Assembly: GCA_964406735.1 (NCBI GenBank)
Contig: CAYOSU010000012.1
Span: forward strand, 1 to 39,643
Source of the DNA: CAYOSU01 sp964406735
GTDB lineage: Bacteria > Bacillota > Clostridia > Christensenellales > CAMQZB01
Length of the DNA: 39,643 nt
Reading direction: 5' to 3'
In this document: positions 1 to 7,661 of the stretch, piece after piece
How the letters are laid out: every line of letters starts with the position of its first letter
Numbering within the stretch: the first letter of the stretch is position 1
Made by a program: the position numbers and the translations under genes
Notes under the pieces: model-generated
Told to the model about the DNA's origin: nothing
Database searches by the model: none
The model's input: the letters and a program-made list of their open reading frames with translations, nothing else

Positions 1-26
1 GGAGCCTTTCATATGGTAGAGTTTTA
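1..26. repeat. Truncated copy of the dispersed CTCCC/GGAG repeat module
   Basis: The window opens inside a repeat. The first 26 bases (GGAGCCTTTCATATGGT and onward) match the right end of the module seen complete near 2041-2078, 18121-18151, 24797-24830 and 39231-39270. Only the right half is visible. Confidence 0.75.
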
Positions 27-31
27 TAAAA

Positions 32-55
32 AAAAGCCCGCCTATGCGAGCTTTT
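32..55 (-). terminator. Intrinsic terminator of maf-mreB
   Basis: Read on the minus strand, a 10-bp stem (AAAAGCTCGC / GCGGGCTTTT, one G-U pair, loop ATAG) is followed by a run of T. It lies 15 bases past the mreB-like stop codon. Confidence 0.8.
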
Positions 56-70
56 CGGAAATATCGGTTT

Positions 71-1081
71 TTAAGTTAATTTCAGTAGATGGTTGATGGT
101 CTTGGGGTCGGAAAGCAGGTTTGCGCCGCCTTTGACCGTGCAAAACTCGGGACGTTCGGGGACTATTACGACGGATTTAAGCTTCTTCATCAGGTATTCG
201 TCAAGACCTTTCATTGCAGCTCCGCCGCCCGTTACTATTACGCCATCCTCTGCTACAGCAATCAGCGTTTCGTCGGGGAGCTCTTTCATGAAGCTTCTAA
301 CGACAGAGGCTATCTTATCGTAGTAGTAATCTATCATCGTTCTGACGTGCTTTGTCGTGACGACGACGTTTTTCGTCGTGCCCGAAACTACGTTTTTGCC
401 TATTACCGTCTTTGAGAGGTTCTCGTTCTCGTAAAGCGAGCCTATCTCTTTTTTGAGCTCCTCTGCAGCCATATGGCCTATTTTTACGCCGAGCGAGCTT
501 TCAAGGCTTTCGACTATGCCGCCGTCTATCGCCATAACGCCTACGCCGTAAGACGCACCCTTTTCTATGCCGTCCTCAGTTATCAGCGCAACGTCCGTTA
601 TGCCGCCGCCTATATCTACGAAAAGTCTGGGCTTATCGGCTATTCTGACTCCCGCTCCGAACGCTGCAAATATCGGAGCGTCGAGCATATACGTTTCGTC
701 AACGCCTGCCGCATAAAGCACCGACTTAAACAGCGCACGCTCCTCCTCTCTCGAGCCACAGGGGACGTTTATGAAAGCACGCACCTTGGGCTTGAAAAAG
801 TAATCACTCCTAACAACTACCTTTGAAAGGAAGCTTTCGAGCATCGCAAGAGTAGCCTTTTTGTACGTTACTGCGCCCTCCTGAACGGGGCTGAGCAGCT
901 TGCCGTCGGCGTATTTGGGAAGCTCCTTGAAAGCGTCGTTCCCGAACGAAACTATCCTGTAAGAATGCTCGTCGCCACGAACGAGCACTACGGTAGGCTC
1001 GTGAAGGACGATGCCTTCGCCCTCTTTATATATCGTCGTTGACGACGATCCGATATCAATTACAAGGTTTACCGTTGCCAT
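71..1081 (-). CDS. mreB: MreB-like actin-family protein (divergent)
   Basis: About 336 residues, the usual MreB length. It shows the actin-fold nucleotide-binding motifs: phosphate-1 loop DIGSSST near the N-terminus, phosphate-2 loop FVDIGGGITDVAL near the middle and the adenosine motif VTGGGAAMKGLDEYL near the C-terminus. MreB forms membrane-associated filaments that guide lateral wall synthesis in rods. The protein is divergent: the segment that normally reads EEPMAAAIGAG is DAPIFAAFGAG here, and the GVI-DF-TE region is changed, so it may be a paralogue with altered ATPase activity. I chose ATG at 1081, preceded by AAGGTG; an in-frame TTG lies six bases upstream. It follows maf with a two-base gap, so the two are probably co-transcribed, as in many Firmicutes. 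mreC and mreD are not seen, but the window ends just downstream. Confidence 0.85.
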   Translation of the reverse strand: MATVNLVIDIGSSSTTIYKEGEGIVLHEPTVVLVRGDEHSYRIVSFGNDAFKELPKYADGKLLSPVQEGAVTYKKATLAMLESFLSKVVVRSDYFFKPKVRAFINVPCGSREEERALFKSVLYAAGVDETYMLDAPIFAAFGAGVRIADKPRLFVDIGGGITDVALITEDGIEKGASYGVGVMAIDGGIVESLESSLGVKIGHMAAEELKKEIGSLYENENLSKTVIGKNVVSGTTKNVVVTTKHVRTMIDYYYDKIASVVRSFMKELPDETLIAVAEDGVIVTGGGAAMKGLDEYLMKKLKSVVIVPERPEFCTVKGGANLLSDPKTINHLLKLT

Positions 1082-1083
1082 AA

Positions 1084-1668
1084 TCAAATCACCTTATCGA
1101 TAAGTTCTTTTATTTTGTCCGTCGGGAAGCCCATTACGTTGTAGTAATCGCCGACGATATGTGATACCAAAGGGTAGCCGTCCTGTATGCCGTAAGCACC
1201 CGCTTTCCCTTTGTATAAGCCGCTTGTAACGTAGGAGCTTATCAGCTCGTCCGAAAGAGTGTTGAAGACTACTTCCGTCTCGTCGTAGCCGTGATACTCG
1301 TTGCCGTTATATATCACGCAGTAGCCCGTTATCACTTTGTGCGCTTTTCCCGAGAGTTTTCTGAGCATCTTTTCGGCTTCTTCACCGCTTTCAGGCTTTC
1401 CTATCATCTCGCCGTCCAAAAATACCCCCGTATCTGCGCCCAAAACCAAGGCGTTTTCGTGAGTTTTTGCGACGTCCCTTGCTTTTGCCGAGGCTATCTT
1501 TATCGAAGCGATATAGGGCGTTTTCTCCAAAACACTTGCTATCTCCTCTTTCTCGAAGAAGTTTTCTAAGCTCTCGTCGGCGTTTGAGGGAATAACCTCG
1601 AAATTATCGACTATCTTTTTGAAAAGCTCTATCCGTCTCGGTGAGCCCGATGCCAAAATATACTCCAT
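1084..1668 (-). CDS. maf: Maf-family nucleoside triphosphate pyrophosphatase
   Basis: A 194-residue protein beginning MEYILASGSPRR, the diagnostic Maf N-terminus. It continues with VLGADTGVFLDGEMIGKP (the conserved ADT...GKP stretch) and ends with YGIQDGYPLVSHIVGDYYNVMGFP, matching the Maf consensus GxxxxxIxGDYxNVxGLP. Maf proteins hydrolyse non-canonical or modified nucleoside triphosphates and are linked to septum control. ATG at 1668 is chosen because it directly precedes the family motif; a longer frame reaches 1707 but would overlap the promoter. A TTGACT-18-TATAAT promoter ends six bases before this ATG and no ribosome-binding site is visible, so a leaderless mRNA is predicted. mreB follows at once. 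Confidence 0.93.
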   Translation of the reverse strand: MEYILASGSPRRIELFKKIVDNFEVIPSNADESLENFFEKEEIASVLEKTPYIASIKIASAKARDVAKTHENALVLGADTGVFLDGEMIGKPESGEEAEKMLRKLSGKAHKVITGYCVIYNGNEYHGYDETEVVFNTLSDELISSYVTSGLYKGKAGAYGIQDGYPLVSHIVGDYYNVMGFPTDKIKELIDKVI

Positions 1669-1674
1669 AGGGTA

Positions 1675-1704
1675 ATTATACAACATTGCGTTTTTCAAAG
1701 TCAA
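1675..1704 (-). promoter_or_regulatory. Promoter of maf-mreB (predicted leaderless)
   Basis: On the minus strand, TTGACT (1704-1699), an 18-base spacer and TATAAT (1680-1675). Only six bases (TACCCT) separate the -10 box from the ATG, so transcription should start at or next to the start codon. Confidence 0.7.
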
Positions 1705-1718
1705 CACTTACTAAATAA

Positions 1719-1741
1719 AAAGACCGTCGCAAGCGGTCTTT
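1719..1741 (-). terminator. Hairpin with T-run upstream of the maf promoter
   Basis: AAAGACCG / CGGTCTTT, 8-bp perfect arms with a 7-base loop. On the minus strand it is followed by TTTATTTAG. It probably insulates maf from read-through of the aro operon ending at 2233. Confidence 0.6.
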
Positions 1742-1781
1742 AGCTTTTTGGCTTATGCCTTTTTGGCATTAAAACACTTGC

Positions 1782-1806
1782 GGCGGCAGTAAACCACCGC
1801 TCTACG
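1782..1806. repeat. Small GC-rich hairpin repeat (GGCGG..CCGC..TACG), copy 1
   Basis: The stretch GGCGGCAGTAAACCACCGC plus TACG closely matches 14363-14387 and is related to 18170-18196 and 24849-24874, where it reads GGCGGGAGCAAGCCCCGCC then CTACGG. It is an imperfect hairpin with GGCGG/CCGCC arms. No coding potential. Confidence 0.65.
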
Positions 1807-1833
1807 TGTATGTGGAGAGCGGTTTTTGTGGGG

Positions 1834-2088
1834 AAAGCGAAGTTTGAGAGAGTAGTTAGTATGTTGACGCTCCTACCGATTCGCCGTTTTGGCGGCGAAT
1901 CACCTCCCTTTTGCATAAGGAGGCTTTCTTTAAGGATTCTGTTGCTATTAGAATTTTAGGATTATGAGGTTTTGGATTCTATCATTTGTTTGAGATAGTA
2001 GTTACGGTAGTTAACAATCCCTCAGTCTGCTACGCAGACAGCTCCCTTTACACAAAGGAGCCTTTCATACGGTCGAATTTTTATTAGA
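1834..2088. repeat. Dispersed repeat locus: two CTCCC/GGAG modules
   Basis: This holds most of the 1708-2232 gap between aroE and maf. The first module (1834-1927) runs AAGCGAAGTTTGAGAGAGTAG, then a GATTCGCCG/CGGCGAATC hairpin, then CCTCCC..GGAGG. The second (1931-2088) begins AAGGATTCTGTTGCTATTAG, contains TTTGAGATAGTAGTTACGG, a GTCTGC/GCAGAC hairpin and GCTCCC..AAGGAGCC, and ends TTATTAGA. Closely similar modules occur at 17915-18168, 24400-24845 and 38890-39290. No open frame is conserved between copies. Confidence 0.85.
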
Positions 2089-2089
2089 A

Positions 2090-2115
2090 AAAGCAGAGGG
2101 TTAGTACTCTGCTTT
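2090..2115. terminator. Recurrent GCAGAG hairpin, copy 1
   Basis: AAAGCAGAG / CTCTGCTTT with 9-bp arms, preceded by ATTAGAAA. The same hairpin with the same ATTAGAAA prefix recurs at 14405-14430 and 39317-39340. Its A/T flanks allow termination in both directions; here it lies downstream of aroE. Confidence 0.6.
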
Positions 2116-2152
2116 GGGGTTTGATTTTATTGTTTGTGGTTTTTGACTTTTT

Positions 2153-2192
2153 AGATTTGGGCGTTGATTTTACGATTTGGGTGTTGACTGTT
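2153..2192. repeat. Two imperfect 20-bp direct repeats downstream of aroE
   Basis: Two adjacent units share GATTTGGGYGTTGA with a 20-base period, followed by a degraded third unit. The remaining bases between 2116 and 2232 are T-rich and show nothing else I recognise. Confidence 0.5.
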
Positions 2193-2232
2193 TGAGTTTG
2201 GATTTTGCTTGAATTAGTCTATTGGGGGTGGA

Positions 2233-3279
2233 TCAGTCTTTTATGGCTTTCAGGGCGGTGGTTATGAGGGTGTTCGAAAGTTGAGTATCGGTGAAAAGCT
2301 CTGCGGCGTATTTCCCTTGTGCGGCGAGCATTTCTATGCCGCCGAATGCGTTGATATTTTGCGCCTTTGCTTCTTTTACGAGCTTTGTTTCTTCCGGCGT
2401 ATATATCGCATCGAAAAGGGCGGTTACGGCGGTGAAACGGGCTATTTCTATCGGCGTTTCGTCCGTGTTCGGCGTCATTCCTACGGGGGTGGTGTTTATT
2501 ATTACGTCGAAGTCTTTTTCGTAAGCTTGCGAGTAGGAAAGCTCGTCAAAAAAGGCGGGAACACAGTCTATCTCCTCTATTTTTGTAAGAGTTTGATCAA
2601 GGTTTGAGAGAGTATTTTGTGAATTTTTATCGGAAATAACGGTAAAGTTCGCTCCGACGGTCACGCTATATGGGGTTTTAGCGGAAATGCCGTTGATATC
2701 TTCTATTTTTGTAAGCGTTTGATCGAGATTTGAGATAGTATTTTGTGATGTAGTAGTGAAAAGCTTATCGATGTTTTGGTGAGAACTTAAACTATTTGTA
2801 TCAAGAACTTTATTGGAAAGCTCGGCAATATTATTTTCAAGTTTGGGGGTTCGGGAGGCTTTTGCGATATATTTTGCGCCGTGTTTTTTGCAAAAATACG
2901 CCGCCGTGTTGCTCGTGCCGCCCGTTCCTAAGATAAGGCAGCTTTTATCTTTAACCGTTGCGTTATGGCAGGAAAAGGCGTATTCTATGCCGTAAATATC
3001 GGTGTTATAGCCAAGTAGTCTTCCGTCTTTTTTGACTACTACGTTGACTGCGCCTATCTCCCTTGCCTCGGGAGAAATTTCGTCCAAAAACGCCATTATC
3101 GCCTTTTTGTGCGGTATGGTTACGTTCAAACCGTCGAACGGCGTAGTCTTTATGAAGCTTTCAAGCTCGGCAGTCGATACGTTTTTTAGCTCGTAGTCAT
3201 ATAGACCGAACGCATCGTGCATCGGCTTTGACTTACTTACGCCCTCGACGTTTGAACCGATAAGGTACACCTTTTTCAT
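2233..3279 (-). CDS. aroE: Shikimate dehydrogenase with an in-frame insertion
   Basis: Reduces 3-dehydroshikimate to shikimate with NADPH. The catalytic domain has SKSKPMHDAF, NVTIPHKKA (catalytic Lys58) and YNTDIYG (Asp94). The nucleotide-binding domain has ILGTGGTSNTAAYF and the NRT-like ASRTPK, then DVIINTTPVGMTPN, and the end has GGIEMLAAQGKYAAELF. The usual length is 270-290 residues; this one is 348. The excess sits between ASRTPK (about 141-146) and DFDVIINTTP (257-266), replacing a loop after the NADP-phosphate site, and contains a 42-residue imperfect tandem duplication (SQNTISNLDQTLTKIE at 178 and SQNTLSNLDQTLTKIE at 220). The frame is intact through the insert. The ATG overlaps the chorismate mutase stop as ATGA. 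It is the last gene of the aro operon. Confidence 0.93.
   Translation of the reverse strand: MKKVYLIGSNVEGVSKSKPMHDAFGLYDYELKNVSTAELESFIKTTPFDGLNVTIPHKKAIMAFLDEISPEAREIGAVNVVVKKDGRLLGYNTDIYGIEYAFSCHNATVKDKSCLILGTGGTSNTAAYFCKKHGAKYIAKASRTPKLENNIAELSNKVLDTNSLSSHQNIDKLFTTTSQNTISNLDQTLTKIEDINGISAKTPYSVTVGANFTVISDKNSQNTLSNLDQTLTKIEEIDCVPAFFDELSYSQAYEKDFDVIINTTPVGMTPNTDETPIEIARFTAVTALFDAIYTPEETKLVKEAKAQNINAFGGIEMLAAQGKYAAELFTDTQLSNTLITTALKAIKD
2576..2747 (-). repeat. 126-bp-period direct repeat inside aroE
   Basis: Two nearly identical stretches of about 46 bases begin at 2576 and 2702 on the plus strand, exactly 126 bases (42 codons) apart, so the reading frame is preserved. Both contain TTTGAGA[G/T]AGTA, a 12-mer that also occurs in the dispersed intergenic modules. 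Confidence 0.85.
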
Positions 3280-3545
3280 AGGCTCTCCTTGATATACTCC
3301 CTTTGGTGCTCCTTGGAGATATAGAAAATATCCCTGTATACAGCCGCTATATAGCCCGAAAATTCTTCGCCTGCCATTGCTTTGACTTTTTTGAGCACCT
3401 CTTCTTCACGCTTGGTATCGCAGATATTTAAGCCGTTGTCGTTCTTTATCTTTGCTATATCCTCTGCTACGTGAAGGCGTTTTACTATTAAATTGACTAT
3501 CTGCTCGTCTATCTCGTCGAGCTGTTTTCTTTCGTTTTCAAGCAT
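3276..3545 (-). CDS. AroQ-type chorismate mutase (monofunctional)
   Basis: An 89-residue, all-helical protein beginning MLENERKQLDEIDEQIVNLIVKR, the typical AroQ helix-1 pattern with the conserved Arg of the LxxLLxxR motif. It continues with AEDIAKIKNDNGL, REEEVLKKV and a C-terminal YRDIFYISKEHQ. It converts chorismate to prephenate for Phe/Tyr synthesis. Clostridial versions are often fused to prephenate dehydratase or DAHP synthase; this one is free-standing. ATG at 3545 is chosen because GGAGG lies nine bases upstream; that ATG is inside the end of aroC (8-base overlap), so translation is probably coupled. Its stop overlaps the aroE start. Confidence 0.9.
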   Translation of the reverse strand: MLENERKQLDEIDEQIVNLIVKRLHVAEDIAKIKNDNGLNICDTKREEEVLKKVKAMAGEEFSGYIAAVYRDIFYISKEHQREYIKESL

Positions 3546-4602
3546 CCTTTTCATCCTCCAATAGGTCGTATACGAATAAATTGGCAACTGCGTCCACTAC
3601 GTAAGCCGCACGAAGGGCTACGCAGGGGTCGTGCCTGCCTTTTATTTCAAGCGTTGTGTTCTTTTTTTCTTTCAGGTCTACGCTTTGCTGGGCTTTCCCG
3701 ATAGAGGGGGTTGGCTTTATCGCAACGGAAAAGCATACGCTGTCGCCGTAGGTCGTGCCGCCGAGTATTCCGCCGCCGTGGTGCGTTTTCGTCGCTATTT
3801 CGCCGCAATCTACCTCGAATTGGTCGTTCGCTTCGCTTCCGCACATTGCCGCAAGCTCAAAGCCGTCGCCGAACTCTACGCCCTTGACGCCGGGAATTGC
3901 GAAAAGAAGTCTTGAAAGTCCGCACTCGAAGCCGTCGAAAAGGCTATCGCCCAAGCTCTTTTTTATGCCGCTTATCACGCACTCAACTCTTCCGCCGACA
4001 GAGTCTTTTTCAGCACTTGCTTTTGAAATCTCTTCCGAAAAAGCCATTTTGTCGTCATCTGAAAGCGCAGGAAAATCCGTAAGGCGTGGAGCGTTTACGG
4101 CAAGAGCGTATTGCGTTTTGTAGCTTATTCCTTGCGTTTTTCCAACGGTTGATAGGTACGCTTTTACCGAAATTCCCTCTTTTTCAAGCTGCTGTTTTGC
4201 GATGCCGCCTGCTATCATAAGACCTACCGTCAGTCTTCCCGAATACTTGCCACCGCCTTTGAGGTCAACGGTGTCGCCGTATTTTTTTATCGCCGCAAAG
4301 TCTGCGTGAGAAGGCCTCGGAATGCGTCCCGAGAAGTCGTAATCGGAGCTTTTGACGTCTTTATTCGCAACGGTGGCTATTATATCGCTTCCGCCGTTTT
4401 GCCTTGAAATTTCTACCTTATCGTCCTCTTTTCTGTCCGTTGAAAGGAAGCTTCTTGGCTTTCTGAGATCGACGTATTTCTGCAAAGCGATTTCATCTAT
4501 ATTTATGTCTTTTTTAAGTCCCGTTACCGTCGTTGTTATTCCGTCGCCGTGGGAAGTCCCCTCTATCTCGACGGTAAGGCGTTTTCCTTGCCATACGCTC
4601 AT
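3538..4602 (-). CDS. aroC: Chorismate synthase
   Basis: A 354-residue enzyme that converts EPSP to chorismate using reduced FMN. Family motifs: GTSHGDGI near the N-terminus, RPSHADFAAIKKYG around residues 95-110, GGGKYSGRLTVG (normally GGGRxSxRET), SEANDQFEVD, THHGGGILGG and GRHDPCVALRAAYVVDA. The active-site His residues of the first SHG and the HDP motif are present. It is somewhat divergent in the GGGRxSARET signature. Its ATG overlaps the aroA stop (ATGA) and its end overlaps the chorismate mutase start. The flavin reductase needed by monofunctional AroC is not in the operon. Confidence 0.95.
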   Translation of the reverse strand: MSVWQGKRLTVEIEGTSHGDGITTTVTGLKKDINIDEIALQKYVDLRKPRSFLSTDRKEDDKVEISRQNGGSDIIATVANKDVKSSDYDFSGRIPRPSHADFAAIKKYGDTVDLKGGGKYSGRLTVGLMIAGGIAKQQLEKEGISVKAYLSTVGKTQGISYKTQYALAVNAPRLTDFPALSDDDKMAFSEEISKASAEKDSVGGRVECVISGIKKSLGDSLFDGFECGLSRLLFAIPGVKGVEFGDGFELAAMCGSEANDQFEVDCGEIATKTHHGGGILGGTTYGDSVCFSVAIKPTPSIGKAQQSVDLKEKKNTTLEIKGRHDPCVALRAAYVVDAVANLFVYDLLEDEKDA

Positions 4603-5834
4603 TTCACGATACCTCCAAGTCTTTGTAAGTCCTCAAAAAATTGCGGAGCGGACTTTGAGACCGCCTCGACGCCCTTTATCTCGCCGCCGATTTTGAGAAG
4701 TGCGATAGCTCCCGCCATTGCTATCCTATGGTCGAAAAAGCTGTCTATTACGCCACTTTTAGGCGTGCCGCCAAATACAGTTAAGGCGTTATCTTTTAAG
4801 CTAAATTCAACCCCTATCGCCGTCAGAAGGGCGCAAATGCTCTTTATTCTGTCGCTCTCCTTGAAGCGAAGTCTGTTTACGTTTTTAAGGGTGCTTTCCC
4901 CTTGGCAAAAAGCCGCTAAAACGGCAAGCGTCGGGGCAAGGTCGGGGGCGGTGTCTACGTCAAACGCAAAGGGCGTTAGCCTTTCCGCCTTTTTTACCCT
5001 TACGGCGTCGCCGTTTCGTGAAACGGTAGCACCTGCGCTTCCCAAAACGCTCACGAACGCTTCGTCGGGTTGATATGAGCTCTCCGAAAGTCCCGTTACG
5101 GTAACCTCTCCCGTAAGCGCACCGCCGAGGAGATAATACGAAGAAGTCGAGTAGTCGCCGCAAGCCTTGTAAACTCCGCTCGATACGTATTTCTGATCAC
5201 CCTCGACAAAATATCCGTCGGGCGTTTTTTGAACTGAAATTCCAAAGCTTTTGAGAGTATTTACCGTCATTTCGACGTATTTTTCGCTCTTTAAGGGGGA
5301 AGTCAAAGTTATCTCGCTATCCCCTTTCAAAAGAGGCAGTGCAAACAGCAGTCCCGATACGTATTGGGAACTTACGCTTCCCGATATTTCAAAGCGACCC
5401 GAGGTGAGCTTTCCGTCTATTGTAACGCCGCATTCCGTTCGTTTTGCCGTGATATTATGAGCTTCCAAGGTCGATATAAGCTCGTCCATAGGGCGGTTTT
5501 TGAGGGTGTTTTCTGTCTCTATCTCGTACTTTCCGCCTATTGCGCACAAAATCGGAAGTAGCAGTCTATACAGCGTGCCACTCTCGCCGACCGTTATTTT
5601 TCCCTCGTTTTTTTGCGTTTCGGGAGAGGTGATCTCGCCATCTGAAAATTTACAACCGAGAGCCGAAAGAGCGGTTATTGCGCTTTTTACGTCGCCTGAA
5701 AGGGTGAAATTTTCTATCTTAGTCGTCGAGCCAAACGATAGGTATGAAGCAAGAAGAAGCCTAATAAGCTCGGACTTTGAGGATATTGCCGATATACTGC
5801 CGCAAAGCGCAGATCTTTCTATCTTCTTATTCAA
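4599..5834 (-). CDS. aroA: 3-phosphoshikimate 1-carboxyvinyltransferase (EPSP synthase)
   Basis: 411 residues. It transfers enolpyruvyl from PEP to shikimate-3-phosphate. Recognised by SKSELIRLLL (SKS motif), the Firmicutes-type GESGTLYRLLLPI, RPMDELI, SSQYVSGLLFALPLL, the DVDTAPDLAPTLAVLAAF region with the catalytic Asp, RFKESDRIKSI and FDHRIAMAGAIA. The start is a TTG inside the last codons of aroB (8-base overlap), with GGAG ten bases upstream; no better start gives the SKS motif. The substrate-making shikimate kinase is not encoded nearby. Confidence 0.94.
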   Translation of the reverse strand: MNKKIERSALCGSISAISSKSELIRLLLASYLSFGSTTKIENFTLSGDVKSAITALSALGCKFSDGEITSPETQKNEGKITVGESGTLYRLLLPILCAIGGKYEIETENTLKNRPMDELISTLEAHNITAKRTECGVTIDGKLTSGRFEISGSVSSQYVSGLLFALPLLKGDSEITLTSPLKSEKYVEMTVNTLKSFGISVQKTPDGYFVEGDQKYVSSGVYKACGDYSTSSYYLLGGALTGEVTVTGLSESSYQPDEAFVSVLGSAGATVSRNGDAVRVKKAERLTPFAFDVDTAPDLAPTLAVLAAFCQGESTLKNVNRLRFKESDRIKSICALLTAIGVEFSLKDNALTVFGGTPKSGVIDSFFDHRIAMAGAIALLKIGGEIKGVEAVSKSAPQFFEDLQRLGGIVK

Positions 5835-6864
5835 TTGAAAGCATCTCCTTTGCCTCGTTTAACGTGTATTTTTGGCGTTTGACGCTGCCTATTCCCATAG
5901 GAATTATCAGCTCTATTCTGTCGCCGTCGCTCTTTTTGTCCTTTATTATATACCTTGAAAGATCGGACGCTTTGCAAGGCATATCACTCTTTAAGCCAAG
6001 CTTTGCGTAAAGCTCTGTTATTTTCCGGAAGTCCTCTTTTCCTATAAGTCCGTGATTCAGCGAGCGTTCAAGCATATAATAGGTGCCTATCGCTACCGCT
6101 TCGCCGTGGGAGACCTCAAAATCCGTCGCTTTCTCTATTGCGTGCCCTACCGTGTGCCCTAAGTTGAGTATCGCACGATCTCCTGCGTCTTTCTCGTCTT
6201 TTTCTACTATTTCGCTTTTATATTCGACGCACCTTGTTATTATATTCTCTATCGGGGCATCGTCCGAAAGAAGCTCGTAAATAGTCTTGTCTAAGACGGC
6301 GTACTTAATTATCTCGCCCAAGCCGTTTTTGTACTCCTTTTCCGATAGGGTCGATAGCAGCTCTGTATCTTCTATAACGAGGCTTGGTTGATAAAACGAG
6401 CCGACGAGGTTTTTGCCGTATTCGGTGTTTATTCCCGTCTTGCCGCCGACAGAGGAATCTACCTGCGCTAAAAGGCTCGTCGGGACGTTGATGAAGGCTA
6501 TTCCTCGCATATATACGCTTGCGGCAAAGCCTGCTACGTCGCCGACCACTCCGCCGCCGAGAGCTATTATCGCATCACGTCTTGTGAAGCCGTTTTTAAA
6601 CAAAAACCCGAGTATCTCCTCGACGGTCTTTGACGTCTTATTCTGCTCGCCGCCCTCAAAAACGAAGGGATAAACGCAAAAACCGCTTGCGGAAAGTGAG
6701 TCGCAAGCGATATTTTGATAAAGTGAGCCTACCGTCTTGTCCGTTATGACGGCTATTTTGTGAAAACGGGAGATATTTGCCGTGAAAGTGCCCAGATCAT
6801 GCAAAATTCCACGACCTATTACGACGTCGTATTTTTTTGACGCAGATACCTCTATCCTTTTCAT
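5827..6864 (-). CDS. aroB: 3-dehydroquinate synthase
   Basis: 345 residues. It makes 3-dehydroquinate from DAHP with NAD and a divalent metal. The NAD-binding part has GGEQNK and ALGGGVVGDVAGFAASVYMRG, followed by VPTSLLAQVDSSVGGKTGIN. The metal-binding part has GEIIKYAVL, LNLGHTVGHAIEK and SHGEAVAIG, which supply the Glu and two His ligands. Length is normal. GGAGGGAG precedes the ATG. It is 15 bases downstream of the DAHP synthase gene. Confidence 0.96.
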   Translation of the reverse strand: MKRIEVSASKKYDVVIGRGILHDLGTFTANISRFHKIAVITDKTVGSLYQNIACDSLSASGFCVYPFVFEGGEQNKTSKTVEEILGFLFKNGFTRRDAIIALGGGVVGDVAGFAASVYMRGIAFINVPTSLLAQVDSSVGGKTGINTEYGKNLVGSFYQPSLVIEDTELLSTLSEKEYKNGLGEIIKYAVLDKTIYELLSDDAPIENIITRCVEYKSEIVEKDEKDAGDRAILNLGHTVGHAIEKATDFEVSHGEAVAIGTYYMLERSLNHGLIGKEDFRKITELYAKLGLKSDMPCKASDLSRYIIKDKKSDGDRIELIIPMGIGSVKRQKYTLNEAKEMLSIE

Positions 6865-6879
6865 ATCTCCCTCCGTTTT

Positions 6880-7659
6880 TTATACAGTTTTGCCTATTGC
6901 CGCAGCAATTTTTTTCATTTCCTCAAATATCTCTCCGAAGCGTTCCACAGTTACCGACTCTTCGCCGTCGCAAAGTGCCTCGGAAGGCTTGTCGTGGACC
7001 TCTATCATCACGCCGTCCGCTCCTGCCGCTACCGCCGCTTTTGCCATGCTCTCTACGTATTCGTAATGGCCTACGGCGTGGCTTGGGTCTACTATGACGG
7101 GATAATCGCAAAGGCTTTTTAATACGGGAACTGCGGAAAGGTCGAGGGTGAATCTCGTAGATCTTTCAAACGTCCTTATGCCTCGCTCGCAAAGTATTAT
7201 CTTATCGTTGCCCTCGCTTTCGATATATTTTGCGGAAAGTAAAAGCTCCTCTATCGTGTTTGAAAAGCCACGCTTCAAAAGTACGGGCTTATTCGTCCTG
7301 CCGACAGCTTTCAAAAGCTCGAAATTCTGCATATTCCTTGCGCCTATCTGCAAAATATCTACGTCGTCGAAGTTCTGAATGTGGTTTATGCCCGTAACCT
7401 CCGTTACGACGGGCATTTTGAGCTCTTTTTTCACCTTTTTGATTATCTCTAACCCCTCGTCGAAAAGTCCTTGGAAGGTGTCGGGAGAGGTGCGAGGCTT
7501 GTACGCTCCGCCACGAAGTACGCTTGCGCCGACTGCCTTTACAGCTCTTGCTATGCGCATGAGCTGTTCTTCGCTCTCGACCGCACAAGGTCCTGCTATG
7601 ACGACGAAATCTTTGCCGAAATTCACGCCGTTTACCGTCAAAATCTTTCCGTTTTTCAT
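6880..7659 (-). CDS. aroF: DAHP synthase, type I-beta
   Basis: 259 residues. It condenses PEP and erythrose-4-phosphate, the first shikimate step. Motifs: VIAGPCAVES, RGGAYKPRTSPDTFQG, PVLLKRGFSNTIEE, CERGIRTFERSTRFTLD, VIVDPSHAVGH and GADGVMIEVHDKP. It has neither the N-terminal ferredoxin-like/ACT domain nor a fused chorismate mutase, so allosteric control may be weak or use another partner. The ATG at 7659 lies two bases after the radical SAM stop; a longer frame to 7707 overlaps that gene and adds only a basic, non-conserved stretch. No clear ribosome-binding site is seen, so translational coupling is likely. Confidence 0.94.
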   Translation of the reverse strand: MKNGKILTVNGVNFGKDFVVIAGPCAVESEEQLMRIARAVKAVGASVLRGGAYKPRTSPDTFQGLFDEGLEIIKKVKKELKMPVVTEVTGINHIQNFDDVDILQIGARNMQNFELLKAVGRTNKPVLLKRGFSNTIEELLLSAKYIESEGNDKIILCERGIRTFERSTRFTLDLSAVPVLKSLCDYPVIVDPSHAVGHYEYVESMAKAAVAAGADGVMIEVHDKPSEALCDGEESVTVERFGEIFEEMKKIAAAIGKTV

Positions 7660-7661
7660 GT

